A DNA stretch of 64,000 nt from DATFRY01 sp963764695 (GCA_963764695.1 CAVXTW010000007.1:62001-126000), one strand, 5' to 3'; numbered from the stretch's first letter, positions 34,994-46,811 are shown. The notes: generated from the sequence alone by a model not told the origin. Numbers and translations are program-made.

Positions 34994-35521
34994 ATGCTGA
35001 CGCTCTGGATCGTCTTGTGCGCCATCGCGGCGGTCGCCGGCGTCGTGAACCTGATGCTCGTCTTCGCCCTGGTCGGCCGGGTGCGCGCGCTGCAGGAGAT
35101 CGCCGCCGCCCAGGGCGCGACCGCCGTCGATCGCTCGCTGCCGCGGCCGGGACGGCGGATCGGGCCGTTCGAGGTCGACACGACGCGAGGTGACCGCATC
35201 ACCCACGACTCCCTGCGCGACGAGGCGATGCTGGTCGGGTTCTTCATCACCGGCTGCACCACCTGCGAGGGGATCCGCAGGCAGCTGCTCGCCGAGCCGC
35301 CCACCCTCCCGCTGCTCACCTTCATCCACGCCAACGGAGACGCCGAGGCGGCGCGCGCAATCGGAGACGCGCTGGCCCCGGTGGCGTCGGTTGCCTACTT
35401 CGATGACCGCCACGACTCGGTCGGCGAGGCGTTCGGTACCGTGCGCTACCCGACCCTGCTGCGCGTCGAGCGCGGCGTGGTGGCCGCGTCCGGCCGCCGC
35501 CTCGAGGACGTCCTTTCGTGA
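34994..35521 (+). CDS. Membrane-anchored thioredoxin-fold protein, CTTC motif
   Basis: The 175-residue protein has an N-terminal transmembrane anchor (about 3-28) and the motif GFFITGCTTCEGI (Cys88, Cys91) with thioredoxin-like fold. A loop NGDAEAARAIGDALAPVASVAYFDD and PTLLRVERGVV follow. It is the second of two related redox proteins, predicted to face the periplasm. The stop overlaps the ABC protein start as GTGA. Confidence 0.75.
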   Translation: MLTLWIVLCAIAAVAGVVNLMLVFALVGRVRALQEIAAAQGATAVDRSLPRPGRRIGPFEVDTTRGDRITHDSLRDEAMLVGFFITGCTTCEGIRRQLLAEPPTLPLLTFIHANGDAEAARAIGDALAPVASVAYFDDRHDSVGEAFGTVRYPTLLRVERGVVAASGRRLEDVLS

Positions 35522-37364
35522 GACTCCGGCGAGCCGCCCCGTCGGCCCGGCCTGGTCCGCTCGCTGCGGACCGCGCTCGCGCTGCAATGGCGCGCGGCTC
35601 CGCTGCACTCGGCCGTCGTGGTCGCGCTGACCGCGACCGCGTCCTGCATGCCGGCGCTGGGCGCGTGGCTGGCAAAGCGGCTGGTCGACGAGCTGGCCCG
35701 CGGCTCTGCCGCCGACGGCAACGCCCTGGCACTGGTCGCCGTGGCGGCGGGCGCGGCCGTCGGCATCACCGCGGTGCTGCTGCCCGCGTCCCGCTACATG
35801 GAGATGTCGGTGCGCCGCCGCGTCGCCCTCGCCGTCGATCGCTCGCTCTTCGCGGTGACCGTGGCGCTGCCCGGGCTGTGGCACTTCGAGGACCCGCAGT
35901 TCCAGGGCCGCCTGCGCATGGCCGAGCAGGCGGCCAGCGAGGCCCCGGTCCAGTTCACCGAGCTGGCCAACGCGCTGGTGCGCACCGTCGTGACCGTCGC
36001 GAGCCTGGTCGGGGTCGTTCTGCTGATCTCGCCGGCGCTGGCCGGGCTCCTGCTGCTGACCGGCGCGATCGGGCTCGCCGCGCAGATCGTCCGCAGCCGC
36101 AACGACGTGGCGCTGATGGAGCAGTCGGTCCACAGCATGCGGTGGCGTGACTTCTACCGCTCGCTCCTGCTCGACGTGCGGGCGGCGAAGGAGATCCGGC
36201 TGTTCGGCCTGGGCGACCTGCTCCTGGGCCGCATGGTCGGCGCCCTGTCCGACGGCAACGCGCGCGAGCTCGCGGTCGAGCGCCGCAGCGACGTGCTGCA
36301 GGGCGTGCTCGCGGTGGCGACCTGCGCCATCGCCGCGCTCGGCGCCGTCCTGGTGGTGAGGGGCTGCATCACGGGACGCTTCGGAGTCGGAGACGTCATG
36401 CTGTTTCTCGCCGCGGTGGGCGGCATCCAGGGCGCCTTCGCCACGCTGGTGTTCATGCTCGGCATGAGCGGTCGCACGCTGCACATGTTCCGCAGCTACG
36501 TGGAGCTCACCTCGCTGGTGGTCGAGGCGCCCGGCCCGATCGCGGCCCTGCCGCCGGTGAGCCGTGGCATCGAGCTGCGCGACGTGTGGTTCCGCTACTC
36601 GCCCGGCGATCCGTGGGTGCTCCGGGGCGTCGACCTCACCATCCCGCAGGGCGCGGCGGTCGGGCTGGTCGGCGTCAACGGCGCCGGCAAGAGCACCCTG
36701 GTCAAGCTGCTGTGCCGCTTCTACGACGCCGAGCGCGGGCAGATCCTGTGGGACGGCGTTGACGTGCGCGACATCGACGCGCGCGCGCTCCGCCGCCGCA
36801 TCGGGGCCACCTTCCAGGACTTCATGACCTACGATCTGACCGCCGTCGAGAACGTGGGCCTCGGCGACCTCGATCACCTCGACGACCTCGAGCGGGTCCG
36901 CGCCGCGGCGCGCCGCGCCGGCATCGACGGCGCGCTGTCCGCCCTGCCGCGCGGGTACCGGACGCTGCTCAGCCGCGTCCTGCCCGGGGAGCAGGATGCG
37001 GACGACGCCACCGGCACCATGCTGTCAGGCGGCCAGTGGCAGCGCGTCGCGCTCGCCCGGTCGCTCATGCGCGCCGACGTGGATCTCGTTGATCCTGGAC
37101 GAGCCGAGCTCCGGCCTGGACGCGGAGGCGGAGCTGCACCTCCACCAGACTCTGCGCCAGCACGGCGCGCGGCGGTCGCAGCTGCTCATCTCGCACCGGC
37201 TCAGCGCGCTCCGGGCCGCCGACACGATCGCGGTGCTGGCCGACGGGCGCATCGTCGAGCAGGGTCCGCACGACGCGCTCATGCTCGCGGCCGGCCACTA
37301 CGCCCGCCTCTTCACCCTGCAGGCCAGGGGCTACCAGGACGAGCGCGTGGCGGCGCGCGCATGA
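35518..37364 (+). CDS. ABC exporter, fused membrane and ATPase parts, frameshifted
   Basis: The half-transporter has a transmembrane domain (about the first 300 codons) and an ATPase with Walker A GVNGAGKST, signature LSGGQWQR, Walker B LILDEP and H-loop ISHR. It is a peptide/lipid-type exporter. Two apparent single-base insertions interrupt it: one before codon 16 (the homologous start PGLVRSLRTALALQWRAAP lies one frame away from GTG 35518) and one at 37088, between DVDL and LILDEP. The interval is 615 codons plus two bases. If real, both lesions inactivate it; if errors, it is the exporter of the six-cysteine peptide operon. Confidence 0.8.
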
Positions 37365-37407
37365 ACCGGTTGAACCGGGTCCCGCGCCGGGTATATGAAG
37401 GATCGCG

Positions 37408-38118
37408 ATGGCCCGCACCGACACCATCGAGGTCGACGGTCAGCCGATGCGCGTCTGCGTCGCGGTCCCGCCCGGCGGCGGCCGGCGGCCCGGCGTGCTC
37501 GTCATGATCCACGGCCCGGGGCTCGATGGCTTCATCGAGAATCAGGTGGAGGATCTGGCCCGCCACGGCTACATCGCGGCGGCGCCCGATCTCTTCCACC
37601 GGCAGCCGGATGACGGCACCGACACCATGACGCGCGTCGGTCGCCTGCTCGATCGCGAGATCCTCGCCGACGCCGACGCCGCCGTCGCCCACCTGCAGGG
37701 GCTCAAGGACGCGTCGGTCGGCCCGCTCGCGGTCCTGGGCTTCTGCATGGGCGGCCGCAACACCTATCTGCTGGCCGGTGCCCGGCCGCAGCTGTGGAGC
37801 GCCGCGGTGGTCTTCTACGGCGGCAACATCATGAAGCCGTGGGGCGACGGCCCGGCGCCGTTCGATCTCACCGCGCACATCGCCTGTCCCGTACTGGGCC
37901 TGTTCGGCGCCGATGACGTCAACCCCTCGCCCGCCGACGTCGACAGCATCGACGCCGAGCTCACCCGACACGGCGTGCCCCACGACTTCCACATGTACGC
38001 CGGCGCCGGCCACGCGTTCCTCAACTTCGCGAGCCCGGAGCGGCACCGCCCGGTGCAGGCCGCCGAGGCCTGGGCCAGGGCCCTGTCGTTCCTCGCCACC
38101 GCCACCAGCGGGCGCTGA
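37408..38118 (+). CDS. Dienelactone hydrolase-family alpha/beta hydrolase
   Basis: The 236-residue protein has the nucleophile elbow GFCMGG with Cys as nucleophile, Asp in GADDVNP and His in GAGHAFLN, the classic dienelactone-hydrolase triad. ATG 37408 is preceded by AAGGA. It is a cytoplasmic hydrolase of unknown substrate, and I see no link with the ABC gene apart from direction. Confidence 0.85.
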   Translation: MARTDTIEVDGQPMRVCVAVPPGGGRRPGVLVMIHGPGLDGFIENQVEDLARHGYIAAAPDLFHRQPDDGTDTMTRVGRLLDREILADADAAVAHLQGLKDASVGPLAVLGFCMGGRNTYLLAGARPQLWSAAVVFYGGNIMKPWGDGPAPFDLTAHIACPVLGLFGADDVNPSPADVDSIDAELTRHGVPHDFHMYAGAGHAFLNFASPERHRPVQAAEAWARALSFLATATSGR

Positions 38119-38320
38119 GCGAGATCGACGATCAGGGAGGCGTCGCGGACGGATCGAGCCCCGCCGCGCTCCTCGACGAACACGGCGACGGCGTGGCGCC
38201 AGGCGCCCCCAGGCGAGCGCGGCCGCCTCTCGTGTGTCAGCGCCGCACGCCCGGACCGACCGAGGTACACGGAACCGCCCGTGGTCGCCTGGTCGCCGGT
38301 TTGCAACGACAGGCAAGCAC
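38119..38320. other. Gene-free interval
   Basis: About 200 bases between the hydrolase and metallopeptidase genes show no supportable gene and no clear promoter or hairpin. Confidence 0.4.
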
Positions 38321-39151
38321 ATGAGGTGGGATCGATCGCATCAGAGTCGGGATGTCGAGGATCGGCGCGGCGCAGGAGGCGGATTCGGCGGCGGCGCCGG
38401 CCTCGGTCTGCTCCTGCCGCTGCTCGGCCGCTTCGGGTGGCGCGGGATCCTGATCGGGATCGCCGTGCTGTTCCTGGTCCGCTACGTGGGCGTGTGCGGC
38501 GGCGGAGAGGCGCCCAGCGAGCGCGGCGTGGCCGAGCGCGGCAGCGCGGCGCCGGATGACGAGCTGTCCCGCTTCGTGGGGTACGTGCTCGACGACAACC
38601 AGACGCACTGGCGGCGCGCGTTCGAGCGCGAGGACCGGAGCTATCAGCCGGCCCGCCTGGTGCTGTTCGACGACGGGGTCTCGTCGAGCTGCGGCCGCGC
38701 CTCCTCGGCGGTCGGGCCCTTCTACTGTCCGCTCGACAAGCGCGTCTACATCGATCTCTCCTTCTACCGGCTGCTGCAGAGCCGCTTCGGCGCGCCGGGC
38801 GACTTCGCGCAGGCCTACGTCATCGCCCACGAGATCGGCCACCACGTGCAGAACCTGCACGACAAGCTGGGTCGCGGCGCGTCGAGCGGTCGCGAGTCGA
38901 TCGCCACGGAGCTGCAGGCCGACTGCCTGGCCGGGGTGTGGGCGCGCGACGCCGAGAAGCGCGACCTGCTCGAGTCCGGCGACCTGCGCGAGGGCATGAC
39001 CGCTGCGGCCGCGGTGGGCGACGACGCCATCCAGCGCCAGAGCGAGGGGGAGGTCCGCCCGGAGACCTGGACCCACGGTTCGTCCGAGCAGCGCAAGCGC
39101 GCCTTCAAGCGCGGCTACGACGGCGGAGACCTGAACGCCTGCGGGCTGTGA
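38321..39151 (+). CDS. Membrane zinc metallopeptidase (YpfJ family)
   Basis: The 276-residue protein matches neutral zinc metallopeptidases: N-terminal MRW and a Gly-rich stretch, one transmembrane helix (about 40-55), then VIAHEIGHHVQNLH (zinc-binding HExxH), TELQADCLAG and SSEQRKRAFKRGYDGGD. The substrate is unknown. ATG 38321 fits the family start. It converges on the trehalose-synthase gene with a 10-base gap. Confidence 0.88.
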   Translation: MRWDRSHQSRDVEDRRGAGGGFGGGAGLGLLLPLLGRFGWRGILIGIAVLFLVRYVGVCGGGEAPSERGVAERGSAAPDDELSRFVGYVLDDNQTHWRRAFEREDRSYQPARLVLFDDGVSSSCGRASSAVGPFYCPLDKRVYIDLSFYRLLQSRFGAPGDFAQAYVIAHEIGHHVQNLHDKLGRGASSGRESIATELQADCLAGVWARDAEKRDLLESGDLREGMTAAAAVGDDAIQRQSEGEVRPETWTHGSSEQRKRAFKRGYDGGDLNACGL

Positions 39152-39161
39152 GCGGCCGGGC

Positions 39162-40822
<1,661 letters not shown>

Positions 40823-40826
<4 letters not shown>

Positions 40827-41804
40827 CGGTGTCGCTCCTGGTCGGCGGAGAAGCGCGGCAGCACGCGCTCGCCGAAGACGTCGATGAACCGCTCCTGCGA
40901 CCGGTTCACGTTGTGCACCACGATCTCCTCGAAGCCGAGCTCGGCAGCCTCGGCCAGACAGTCGGCGTGGCGCGCCGGATCCGACGAGATGAGCACGCCC
41001 TGATCGAGCTCGTCCGGGTCGACGAACGCGCCCAGCGCGTCGAACTGCGCCACGGTGCGGAGGTCCTCGAGGACCGCGGGCGGGAGCACGGTGGTCCGCC
41101 ACTGTTCCCACGCGCCCCGCCGGGCCGCCCGGTCGTCGAACATCGTACGAGACCTGGATCTTGAGCAGGAGCGGCTTGCCGGCGCCGCCCCCGCCGCGGA
41201 AGGCCTCGATCATCTCCTCGAGCTTCGCGCGCGGACGCCAGGTGGTGATGAGCGCATCGGCCCAGCTGCCCACCCAGGCCGCAGTCGGAGGCGTGAGCGC
41301 CGCCCCGACGATGCGCGGCGCGCGCGCCGGCAGACTCCACAGGCGCGCCTCCTCGACCACGACGCGGCCGCGGTGGCTGACGACCTCGCCGCGCCACAGC
41401 GCGCGGATCACGTCGACGCACTCGGCCAGGCGCGCGTTGCGCTCCGACTTGGGCGGCCAGCGCTCGCCGGTGATGGCCTCGTTGATGTACTGGCCGGTCC
41501 CGAGCGCGACCCAGAAGCGGTCGGGGAACATCTCCGCCAGCGTCGCCGCCGCCTGCGCGATGATGGCCGGGTGGTAGCGCTGGCCCGGCGCGTTGACCAC
41601 GCCGAACGGCAGCGCGGTGGCCTGCATTGCCGCGCCCAGCCACGACCAGGCAAAGCCGCTGTGCCCCTGCTGCTCGCTCCACGGCTCGAAGTGATCCGAC
41701 GACATCGCACCGGCGAAGCCGGCCTGCTCGGCGCGCTGCACCAGGCGCAGGAGCTCGCCGGGCGCGAACTGCTCGTGAGACGCGTGGTACGAGATCCTTG
41801 TCAT
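40823..41804 (-). CDS. LLM-class flavin oxidoreductase, apparent frameshift
   Basis: The protein is a TIGR03885-like LLM-class flavin protein: MSSDHFEPWSEQQGHSGFAWSWLGAAM and GTGQYINEAITGERWP in the first 215 residues, then DDRAARRGAWEQWRTTVLPPAVLEDL in another frame, ending SADQERHR. The frame changes near 41140. The span is 327 codons plus one base, consistent with a single extra base near GTACGATGTTCG. The gene is translationally coupled to treS. Reaction unknown; F420 or FMN use cannot be decided here. Confidence 0.75.
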
Positions 41805-41910
41805 GTGCCCGGCGGCTCGGTCATCCGATCGGTGTAGCACCGTGAACCGGAGTCCCCGAGGTGTCCGAAACCTTCAATACCGGGCCACGCAGGAGCGCCA
41901 CGCTCTGCTC

Positions 41911-42441
41911 ATGATCGCTCGCAGGACACTCCTCACCCGACCAGGCGTCACGGCGCTGGGCGGCGCGGCCGCCTGCGCTGGCGCCCGGACCTCCACGAAA
42001 GGCGCATCGAACATGGCACCGACCGAGGACACCCGGGCCGCGGCCCGGCACTTCTACGACGTACTGACCCGCGCTCTCCAGAGCGGGGACTTCTCCTCGC
42101 TGGCCGAGGTGATCGCCGACGACGCGGTCAACCACAACCCGGTGCCCGGCATGAAGCCGGGGCGCGAGGGCATCGCGGCGTCGTTCGCCGAGTTCCGCAA
42201 GACCTTCGGCCAGGCGGTCTTCGCCCTCGAGGACGTGATCGCCGACGGCGACAAGGTGGCCTGCCGCCTCCATGTCCGCGCGACCCATCGCGGCACCTTG
42301 ATGGGCGTGGCGCCCACCGGCCGGCAGCTGAGCTGGACGGTCATCGACCTGCTTCGCTTCTCCGGCGGCGTGATGGTGGAGCGCTGGGGCCTGGCCGACG
42401 AGATGGGCATTCTCCGCCAGCTCGGCGCCGCGCCCGGCTAG
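41911..42441 (+). CDS. Exported SnoaL-like ester-cyclase-type protein
   Basis: The core (from MAPTED, about residue 35) is a SnoaL-like domain: DVLTRALQSGDFSSLAEVIADDAVNHNPVPGMKPGREGI, VACRLHVRATHRGTLMGVAPTGRQLSWTVIDLLRF and VERWGLADEMGILRQLG. Upstream in frame ATG 41911 gives a Tat-like signal with ARRTLLTRPG and a small-residue stretch ending in AAAC. The alternative start at 42013 would make a cytoplasmic protein. I prefer the exported form. Confidence 0.65.
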   Translation: MIARRTLLTRPGVTALGGAAACAGARTSTKGASNMAPTEDTRAAARHFYDVLTRALQSGDFSSLAEVIADDAVNHNPVPGMKPGREGIAASFAEFRKTFGQAVFALEDVIADGDKVACRLHVRATHRGTLMGVAPTGRQLSWTVIDLLRFSGGVMVERWGLADEMGILRQLGAAPG

Positions 42442-42514
42442 CTGCGACACGCGTTTCGGCGACGAATGTAACCGTGGGCCCGCCGCGCCGGTATCATCGG
42501 TCAACCCCTCGCCC

Positions 42515-43480
42515 ATGACCCGAGCCAGGCAGACCGCGCTCTTCGTCACGCTCGCACTGGGCGGCTCCTATGCCATCGGCGCGGTCTGGATCGCGCACCC
42601 GGAGTGGCGCTGGCTGTCGCAGTTCCTCATGTGGACACCCGCGATCGCCGCGCTGGTCGTGCACGCCATCCGCCGCGAGCCGCCGCGCGCGATGGGCTTC
42701 GCCTTCACCGGCGCGGGGCCGTGGCTGGCCGCGTTCCTTTATCCGTTCGGCGTCATCGCGGCCTGTGTCGCGCTCGGCTACGCGATCCGGCTGGTGACCG
42801 GCGCCGACGTCATCCGCTTCCAGCCGGAGACCGTGCACATCCCGGTCTTCGGCGTCGACGCGTCCGGCCTGGCGCTGGTGCCGCTCTGGCTGGCGCGCGT
42901 GCTGCTGGTGATGGCGCCGTGGCTGGCGCTGGCGCTGGCCTATCGCTACCAGCTGCCCGAGAAGCTCGGCCCCGGGCGCCACGCCGCCCGCGCTGCGCTC
43001 TGGGCCGGTGTGTTCCTGCTCAACCCGGGCCCGTGGTGGATGCCGCCCGGCAACATCGGCGAGGAGCTGGGCTGGCGCGGCTGGCTGGTCCGCACCTGGC
43101 GCGACCGCCCGATCACGGCGCTGGTGCTGAGCGCGTCCGCCTGGGCCGCGTTCCACCTGCCGGTCGTCGTGCTGATGCCGCCGCTCCACGCGCCGATCCC
43201 CGCGCTGTCGTTCCTGCTCTCGATCGCCGCCGCCGCGGCCGCGTTCCAGGCGTTCTATCTGTGGAGCGGCTCGGTGTGGCCTCCCATCATCGCCCACGCC
43301 ACCTGGAACCTCTGGAACCCGCTCTTCCTGGGCAGCCAGTACGGCGGCGGCCCGTCGATCTTCGGCGGCGAGCTGTGGCTCATCAACGGCGAGGGGCTGC
43401 TCGGCCTGCTGGTCAACGCTGTGATCACCGCCGCGCTGGTAATGCGCTGGCGGGCACGATCACGGCATGGCCGGCCCTGA
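42515..43480 (+). CDS. CPBP-family intramembrane protease
   Basis: The 321-residue protein has about eight hydrophobic segments. Its second half has the CPBP/CAAX-type motifs GEELGWRGWLV (EExxxR), AFHLPVV and AHATWNLWNP with catalytic Glu and His residues within the membrane. The family includes bacteriocin-immunity and Abi proteins; here the role is unknown. The following di-iron gene starts 50 bases later. Confidence 0.85.
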   Translation: MTRARQTALFVTLALGGSYAIGAVWIAHPEWRWLSQFLMWTPAIAALVVHAIRREPPRAMGFAFTGAGPWLAAFLYPFGVIAACVALGYAIRLVTGADVIRFQPETVHIPVFGVDASGLALVPLWLARVLLVMAPWLALALAYRYQLPEKLGPGRHAARAALWAGVFLLNPGPWWMPPGNIGEELGWRGWLVRTWRDRPITALVLSASAWAAFHLPVVVLMPPLHAPIPALSFLLSIAAAAAAFQAFYLWSGSVWPPIIAHATWNLWNPLFLGSQYGGGPSIFGGELWLINGEGLLGLLVNAVITAALVMRWRARSRHGRP

Positions 43481-43530
43481 TCCGAAACACGACGAGGCTG
43501 CGCTACACTGTGGGCAACCCAGGAGCGCCC

Positions 43531-44637
43531 ATGAGCACCCACGACAAGTACGCGTCCCCGGTCGAGCGCGAGAACTGGACCATCCCGATGGCCGGTGACA
43601 CCCGGTTCAGCTGGGAGTACGACGACGGCCGCAAGAAGCTCCTCGCCCTGTACCAGAAGGGCAAGGACAAGCAGTGGGACCAGACCACCCGCATCGACTG
43701 GTCGCTCCCCTTCGATACCGCCAACCCGCTCGATCTGCCCCCCGAGTCGGTGCCGATCTACGGCTCGCGCACCTACGAGAAGATCAAGGACGACCCCGAC
43801 GAGATGGGCAGGCTGGCCCAGCACCTCACCGCCTGGCAGTTCAGCCAGTTCCTGCACGGCGAGCAGGGCGCCATGATCTGCGCCGCGCGCATCAGCGAGA
43901 GCGTGCCCGACCTGGACGCCAAGTTCTACGCGGCCACCCAGGTCATGGACGAGGCCCGCCACGCCGAGACCTACGCCCGCTTCCTGCAGGAGAAGGTCGG
44001 GCTGGTCTACCCGATCAACAAGCACCTCAAGGTCCTGCTCGAGCAGACGCTGACCGACAGCCGCTGGGACATGCCATATCTCGGGATGCAGGTGCTCATC
44101 GAGGGGGTGGCGCTGGCCGCGTTCGGCCTGCTGCGCGACCTCACCAAGGTCCCCCTGCCCCGGCAGATCCTCGCGTACATCATGCAGGACGAGGCGCGGC
44201 ACGTGGCCTTCGGGCGGCTCGCCCTGCGCGACTACTACGCCCAGCTCAGCGACGCGGAGCGGGACGAGCGGGAACAGTTCGTCGTCGAGGGCTGCTACCT
44301 CCTGCGCGACCGCTTCGACGCCGAGGAGGTGTGGGAGACGCTCGGCTACGACGTCGCCGAGTGCACCGAGCACGTCGACCGCTCGCCGATGACGCGGATG
44401 TACCGGTCGCTGCTGTTCACCCGCATCGTCCCGTGCGTGAAGGACATCGGCCTGTGGGGCCCGAAGGTGCAGGCCGCCTACGCCGACATGGGCGTGACCG
44501 GCTACGCGTCAACAAATCTCTCGGCCCTCATGAAGAACGACGAGGACATCGCCGAGAAGATCGACGAGGAGAAGCAGCTCGCGGCGCGCAAGGCGGAGAT
44601 CGCCCAGGTCATCCGCCTGGGCGCCGCCGAGAGCTGA
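43531..44637 (+). CDS. Ferritin-like di-iron oxygenase/R2-like protein
   Basis: The 368-residue protein has a four-helix di-iron pattern: SQFLHGEQGAMICAARI, MDEARHAETYARFL and MQDEARHVAFGRLALRDYY, with paired ExxH motifs separated as in R2/AurF-like proteins. The ribonucleotide-reductase R2 tyrosyl radical site cannot be assigned, and no R1 gene is near. It could be an N-oxygenase or desaturase. AGGAG precedes ATG 43531. Cytoplasmic. Confidence 0.75.
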   Translation: MSTHDKYASPVERENWTIPMAGDTRFSWEYDDGRKKLLALYQKGKDKQWDQTTRIDWSLPFDTANPLDLPPESVPIYGSRTYEKIKDDPDEMGRLAQHLTAWQFSQFLHGEQGAMICAARISESVPDLDAKFYAATQVMDEARHAETYARFLQEKVGLVYPINKHLKVLLEQTLTDSRWDMPYLGMQVLIEGVALAAFGLLRDLTKVPLPRQILAYIMQDEARHVAFGRLALRDYYAQLSDAERDEREQFVVEGCYLLRDRFDAEEVWETLGYDVAECTEHVDRSPMTRMYRSLLFTRIVPCVKDIGLWGPKVQAAYADMGVTGYASTNLSALMKNDEDIAEKIDEEKQLAARKAEIAQVIRLGAAES

Positions 44638-44765
44638 AGCAGCACGCGCCGCCGTCCATCACCTTCTGACCGGGCTCATGGCGAAAAGGTACGCGAGTTG
44701 TCGCGGGCGGCGCTGGACGAGGGGCGCTTCCGTGCAACGCTTCTGGCCCGAGGACGGAGCCGACC

Positions 44766-45035
44766 ATGTCGCAAGCCAGCTGCTCTCACATTCCGACCGC
44801 GACCCCGCTCAAGCACGCGCGCCAGCGCGCCTGCGAGGAGTGCACGCCGATCGGCGCGAAGTGGGTCCATCTTCGCACCTGCCAGGAGTGCGGGACCACG
44901 CTGTGCTGCGACAGCTCGCCCAATCGCCACGCGACGAAGCATGCGCGCTCGAGCGGCCATCCGGTCGTCGCCTCGGCGGAGCCGGGCGAGCGGTGGCTCT
45001 ACTGCTATCCCGACGACGCCTTCGCGGAGTACTGA
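44766..45035 (+). CDS. Zf-UBP domain protein
   Basis: The 89-residue protein consists almost entirely of a UBP-type zinc finger: CSHI, ACEECTPIGAKWVHLRTCQECGTTLCCDSSPNRHATKHARSSGHPVV, with a C-terminal WLYCYPDDAFAE. In eukaryotes the fold binds ubiquitin tails, while in bacteria its partner is unknown. CGGAG stands upstream. Confidence 0.85.
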   Translation: MSQASCSHIPTATPLKHARQRACEECTPIGAKWVHLRTCQECGTTLCCDSSPNRHATKHARSSGHPVVASAEPGERWLYCYPDDAFAEY

Positions 45036-45055
45036 TCGGCCGCGCCGGCCGCGGC

Positions 45056-45904
45056 TCAGAAGATCTCGACCGAGACGTTGTCGAGGCTGCCGTGGAACTG
45101 ATCGGCGCTGGCCATCACGTCCTGCCCGCCGATCCGGATCGTGCGTGAGTTCGCGATGTCGAGCGTGTGCCCGGCCGGGATGTCAACCGTGCGCGTGTCC
45201 TCCCCCTCGCCGCCGTCGAGGACGGCGAGGACCACGTCGCCCCTGCGCTCGCAGCGCAGGCTGTGCCAGACGCCGTCGTCGACGGCGCGCTGGACCCGGG
45301 CGGTGAGAGGGGCGTCGCCGTCGCCCGGATAGTGAAAGACGCAGGTCGGGCGGCGCTCCACGTCGATCTCCACCTTCCACTGGCCGGGGTCGTTGAAGTT
45401 GCCCTTCTGCATCACGTTCTGGTCAACGATGGTCGAGCCGGCCGGCAGCGAGGGGACCAGGAAGTCCAGGCTGACGGCGAAGTCGGCCTGGCCCGGGTTC
45501 GCGTCCGCGCTGTCCTCGGCCTCCAGGATGACGCGCGGGCACTTGATCGGGTCCACCTCCTCGCACTCGCCGGGAAAGCGCAGCGCCATGCCGGCGTCCT
45601 CGCGCGCGATCGCCTCGAGCAAGGCCTCGCCTCCGACGGCGCCCACCACCAGTCCACGGCGATCGGCGCCGCCCACGTCCGCCACGTAGCGCGCGCCGCC
45701 GTCGTCGACAAGCCCGCCGTCGAAGTCGTAGCGCAGCACCACGCCGGCCGCGGGGCCGCCGTCCGGCCGCGCCGCGTCGGCCTGTCCGGGCGCTGCGTCG
45801 GCTCCCGCCCCGGTCAATCCATCCGGACCCACGCTCGCGTCCACCGAGCCGCAGCCAGCGAGCACCGAGCCAACGATCACGAGCCGCAGCCGGCCAGTAG
45901 GCAT
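45056..45904 (-). CDS. LamG-like secreted lipoprotein
   Basis: The 282-residue protein has a lipobox VLAGC, a Gly/Ala/Asp linker and a LamG/concanavalin-like beta-sandwich (VVLRYDFDGGLVDDGG, FAVSLDFLVPS, WHSLRCERRGDVVLAVLDG, GSLDNVSVEIF). Such lectin-like domains bind glycans or protein surfaces. No partner domain is present. Transcribed in the same direction as the Cys-rich repeat gene upstream but separated by a broken gene. Confidence 0.75.
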   Translation of the reverse strand: MPTGRLRLVIVGSVLAGCGSVDASVGPDGLTGAGADAAPGQADAARPDGGPAAGVVLRYDFDGGLVDDGGARYVADVGGADRRGLVVGAVGGEALLEAIAREDAGMALRFPGECEEVDPIKCPRVILEAEDSADANPGQADFAVSLDFLVPSLPAGSTIVDQNVMQKGNFNDPGQWKVEIDVERRPTCVFHYPGDGDAPLTARVQRAVDDGVWHSLRCERRGDVVLAVLDGGEGEDTRTVDIPAGHTLDIANSRTIRIGGQDVMASADQFHGSLDNVSVEIF

Positions 45905-45960
45905 GGAGGAGGCATCCCGCAAAGCGCAGCGTCTGGCAAGCCCCGAACGCGGACGCCTGC

Positions 45961-46804
45961 TCAGAAGATGACGCCGAACGACAGCAGCGCACCGCCGCGG
46001 CTCGGCGTCGCTCCGGCCGACCAGCGCGACTCCGATTCGCCGCCGGACGTGAGGTACAGGATGGCGCCGGTGACCGCTGCCACAGCTGCCGTCCCGAACA
46101 GGATGTCGGCGGTGAGGGCGCGGCGCTCCATCTGATCGACGCGCCGCCGGGCCGCGGCACAGGTGGCCCGGGCGCAGCCGTCCTCCTCGAGCTCGTTGTA
46201 GTCGGCGCGCGCGGCGGTGGCGAACCCGATGCCGGCGCCCAGCGCGGCCACCGCCACCGCGCCGGCCGCCAGGGTCGGCCCGGTGAGCCGGCGCGGGGCC
46301 GGCGGCGGGCGCGACATCACCAGCGACCCGGTCGCGTCGACCCGCGGCGCGGCGTGCGGCAGGAGTTGAACTTGCCGCCGCGGCCAGCATGCGATCGGCT
46401 TCGGCGCCGGCCAGCGCCGGCAACGACAGCACGTCCCGGTCGGCGACCAGGCCGATGTCCGGATCGCACCAGGTGATGCCGAGGGTCACCCGACGGCCCG
46501 CGCGGGAGATGTCGAGGAGTAGGAGCTCGTCCCCGTCGAGGCGCGCGGCCACGTCGTGCAGGCAATCAGGGTCCGACGCGCAGTCGCGCGCGACGCCGCC
46601 GGGGGGCAGGCGCCGCCGGGCGTCGGTGCCGGCCACGACGTCAACCTCGAGCTGCGCGGCCAGGGCCCGACCCAGCCGGGACGCCAGCCCGTCGGCGTCG
46701 CGCTCGCTCACCTCGGCGCGGCTCGCCACCACCACGCCGACCCGCGAGTCGGCCCGGGCCACGCCGCCCGCCATCGCGGCGATCGCCGCGGCCAGCGCCG
46801 CCAT
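45961..46804 (-). CDS. Secreted/membrane protein of unknown family, apparent frameshift
   Basis: The first part has a signal (MAALAAAIAAMAGGVARA) and a soluble segment (SRVGVVVASRAEVSERDADGLASRLGRALAAQLEVDVVAG, CASDPDCLHDVAARLDGDELLLLDISRAGRRVTLG). The second part has two transmembrane helices (about TLAAGAVAVAALGAGIGFAT and DILFGTAAVAAVTGAILYLT). The frame changes near 46375 between AAAA and VQLLPHAAPRVDATGSLVM. The length of 281 codons plus one base fits a single extra base. It starts 7 bases after the Cys-rich gene and is probably its operon partner. Confidence 0.6.
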
Positions 46805-46811
46805 CCTGCGC

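Noticed and set aside
45036..45056. GC-rich hairpin between the zf-UBP and LamG genes
   Set aside because: The arms are short and imperfect; a terminator cannot be supported.
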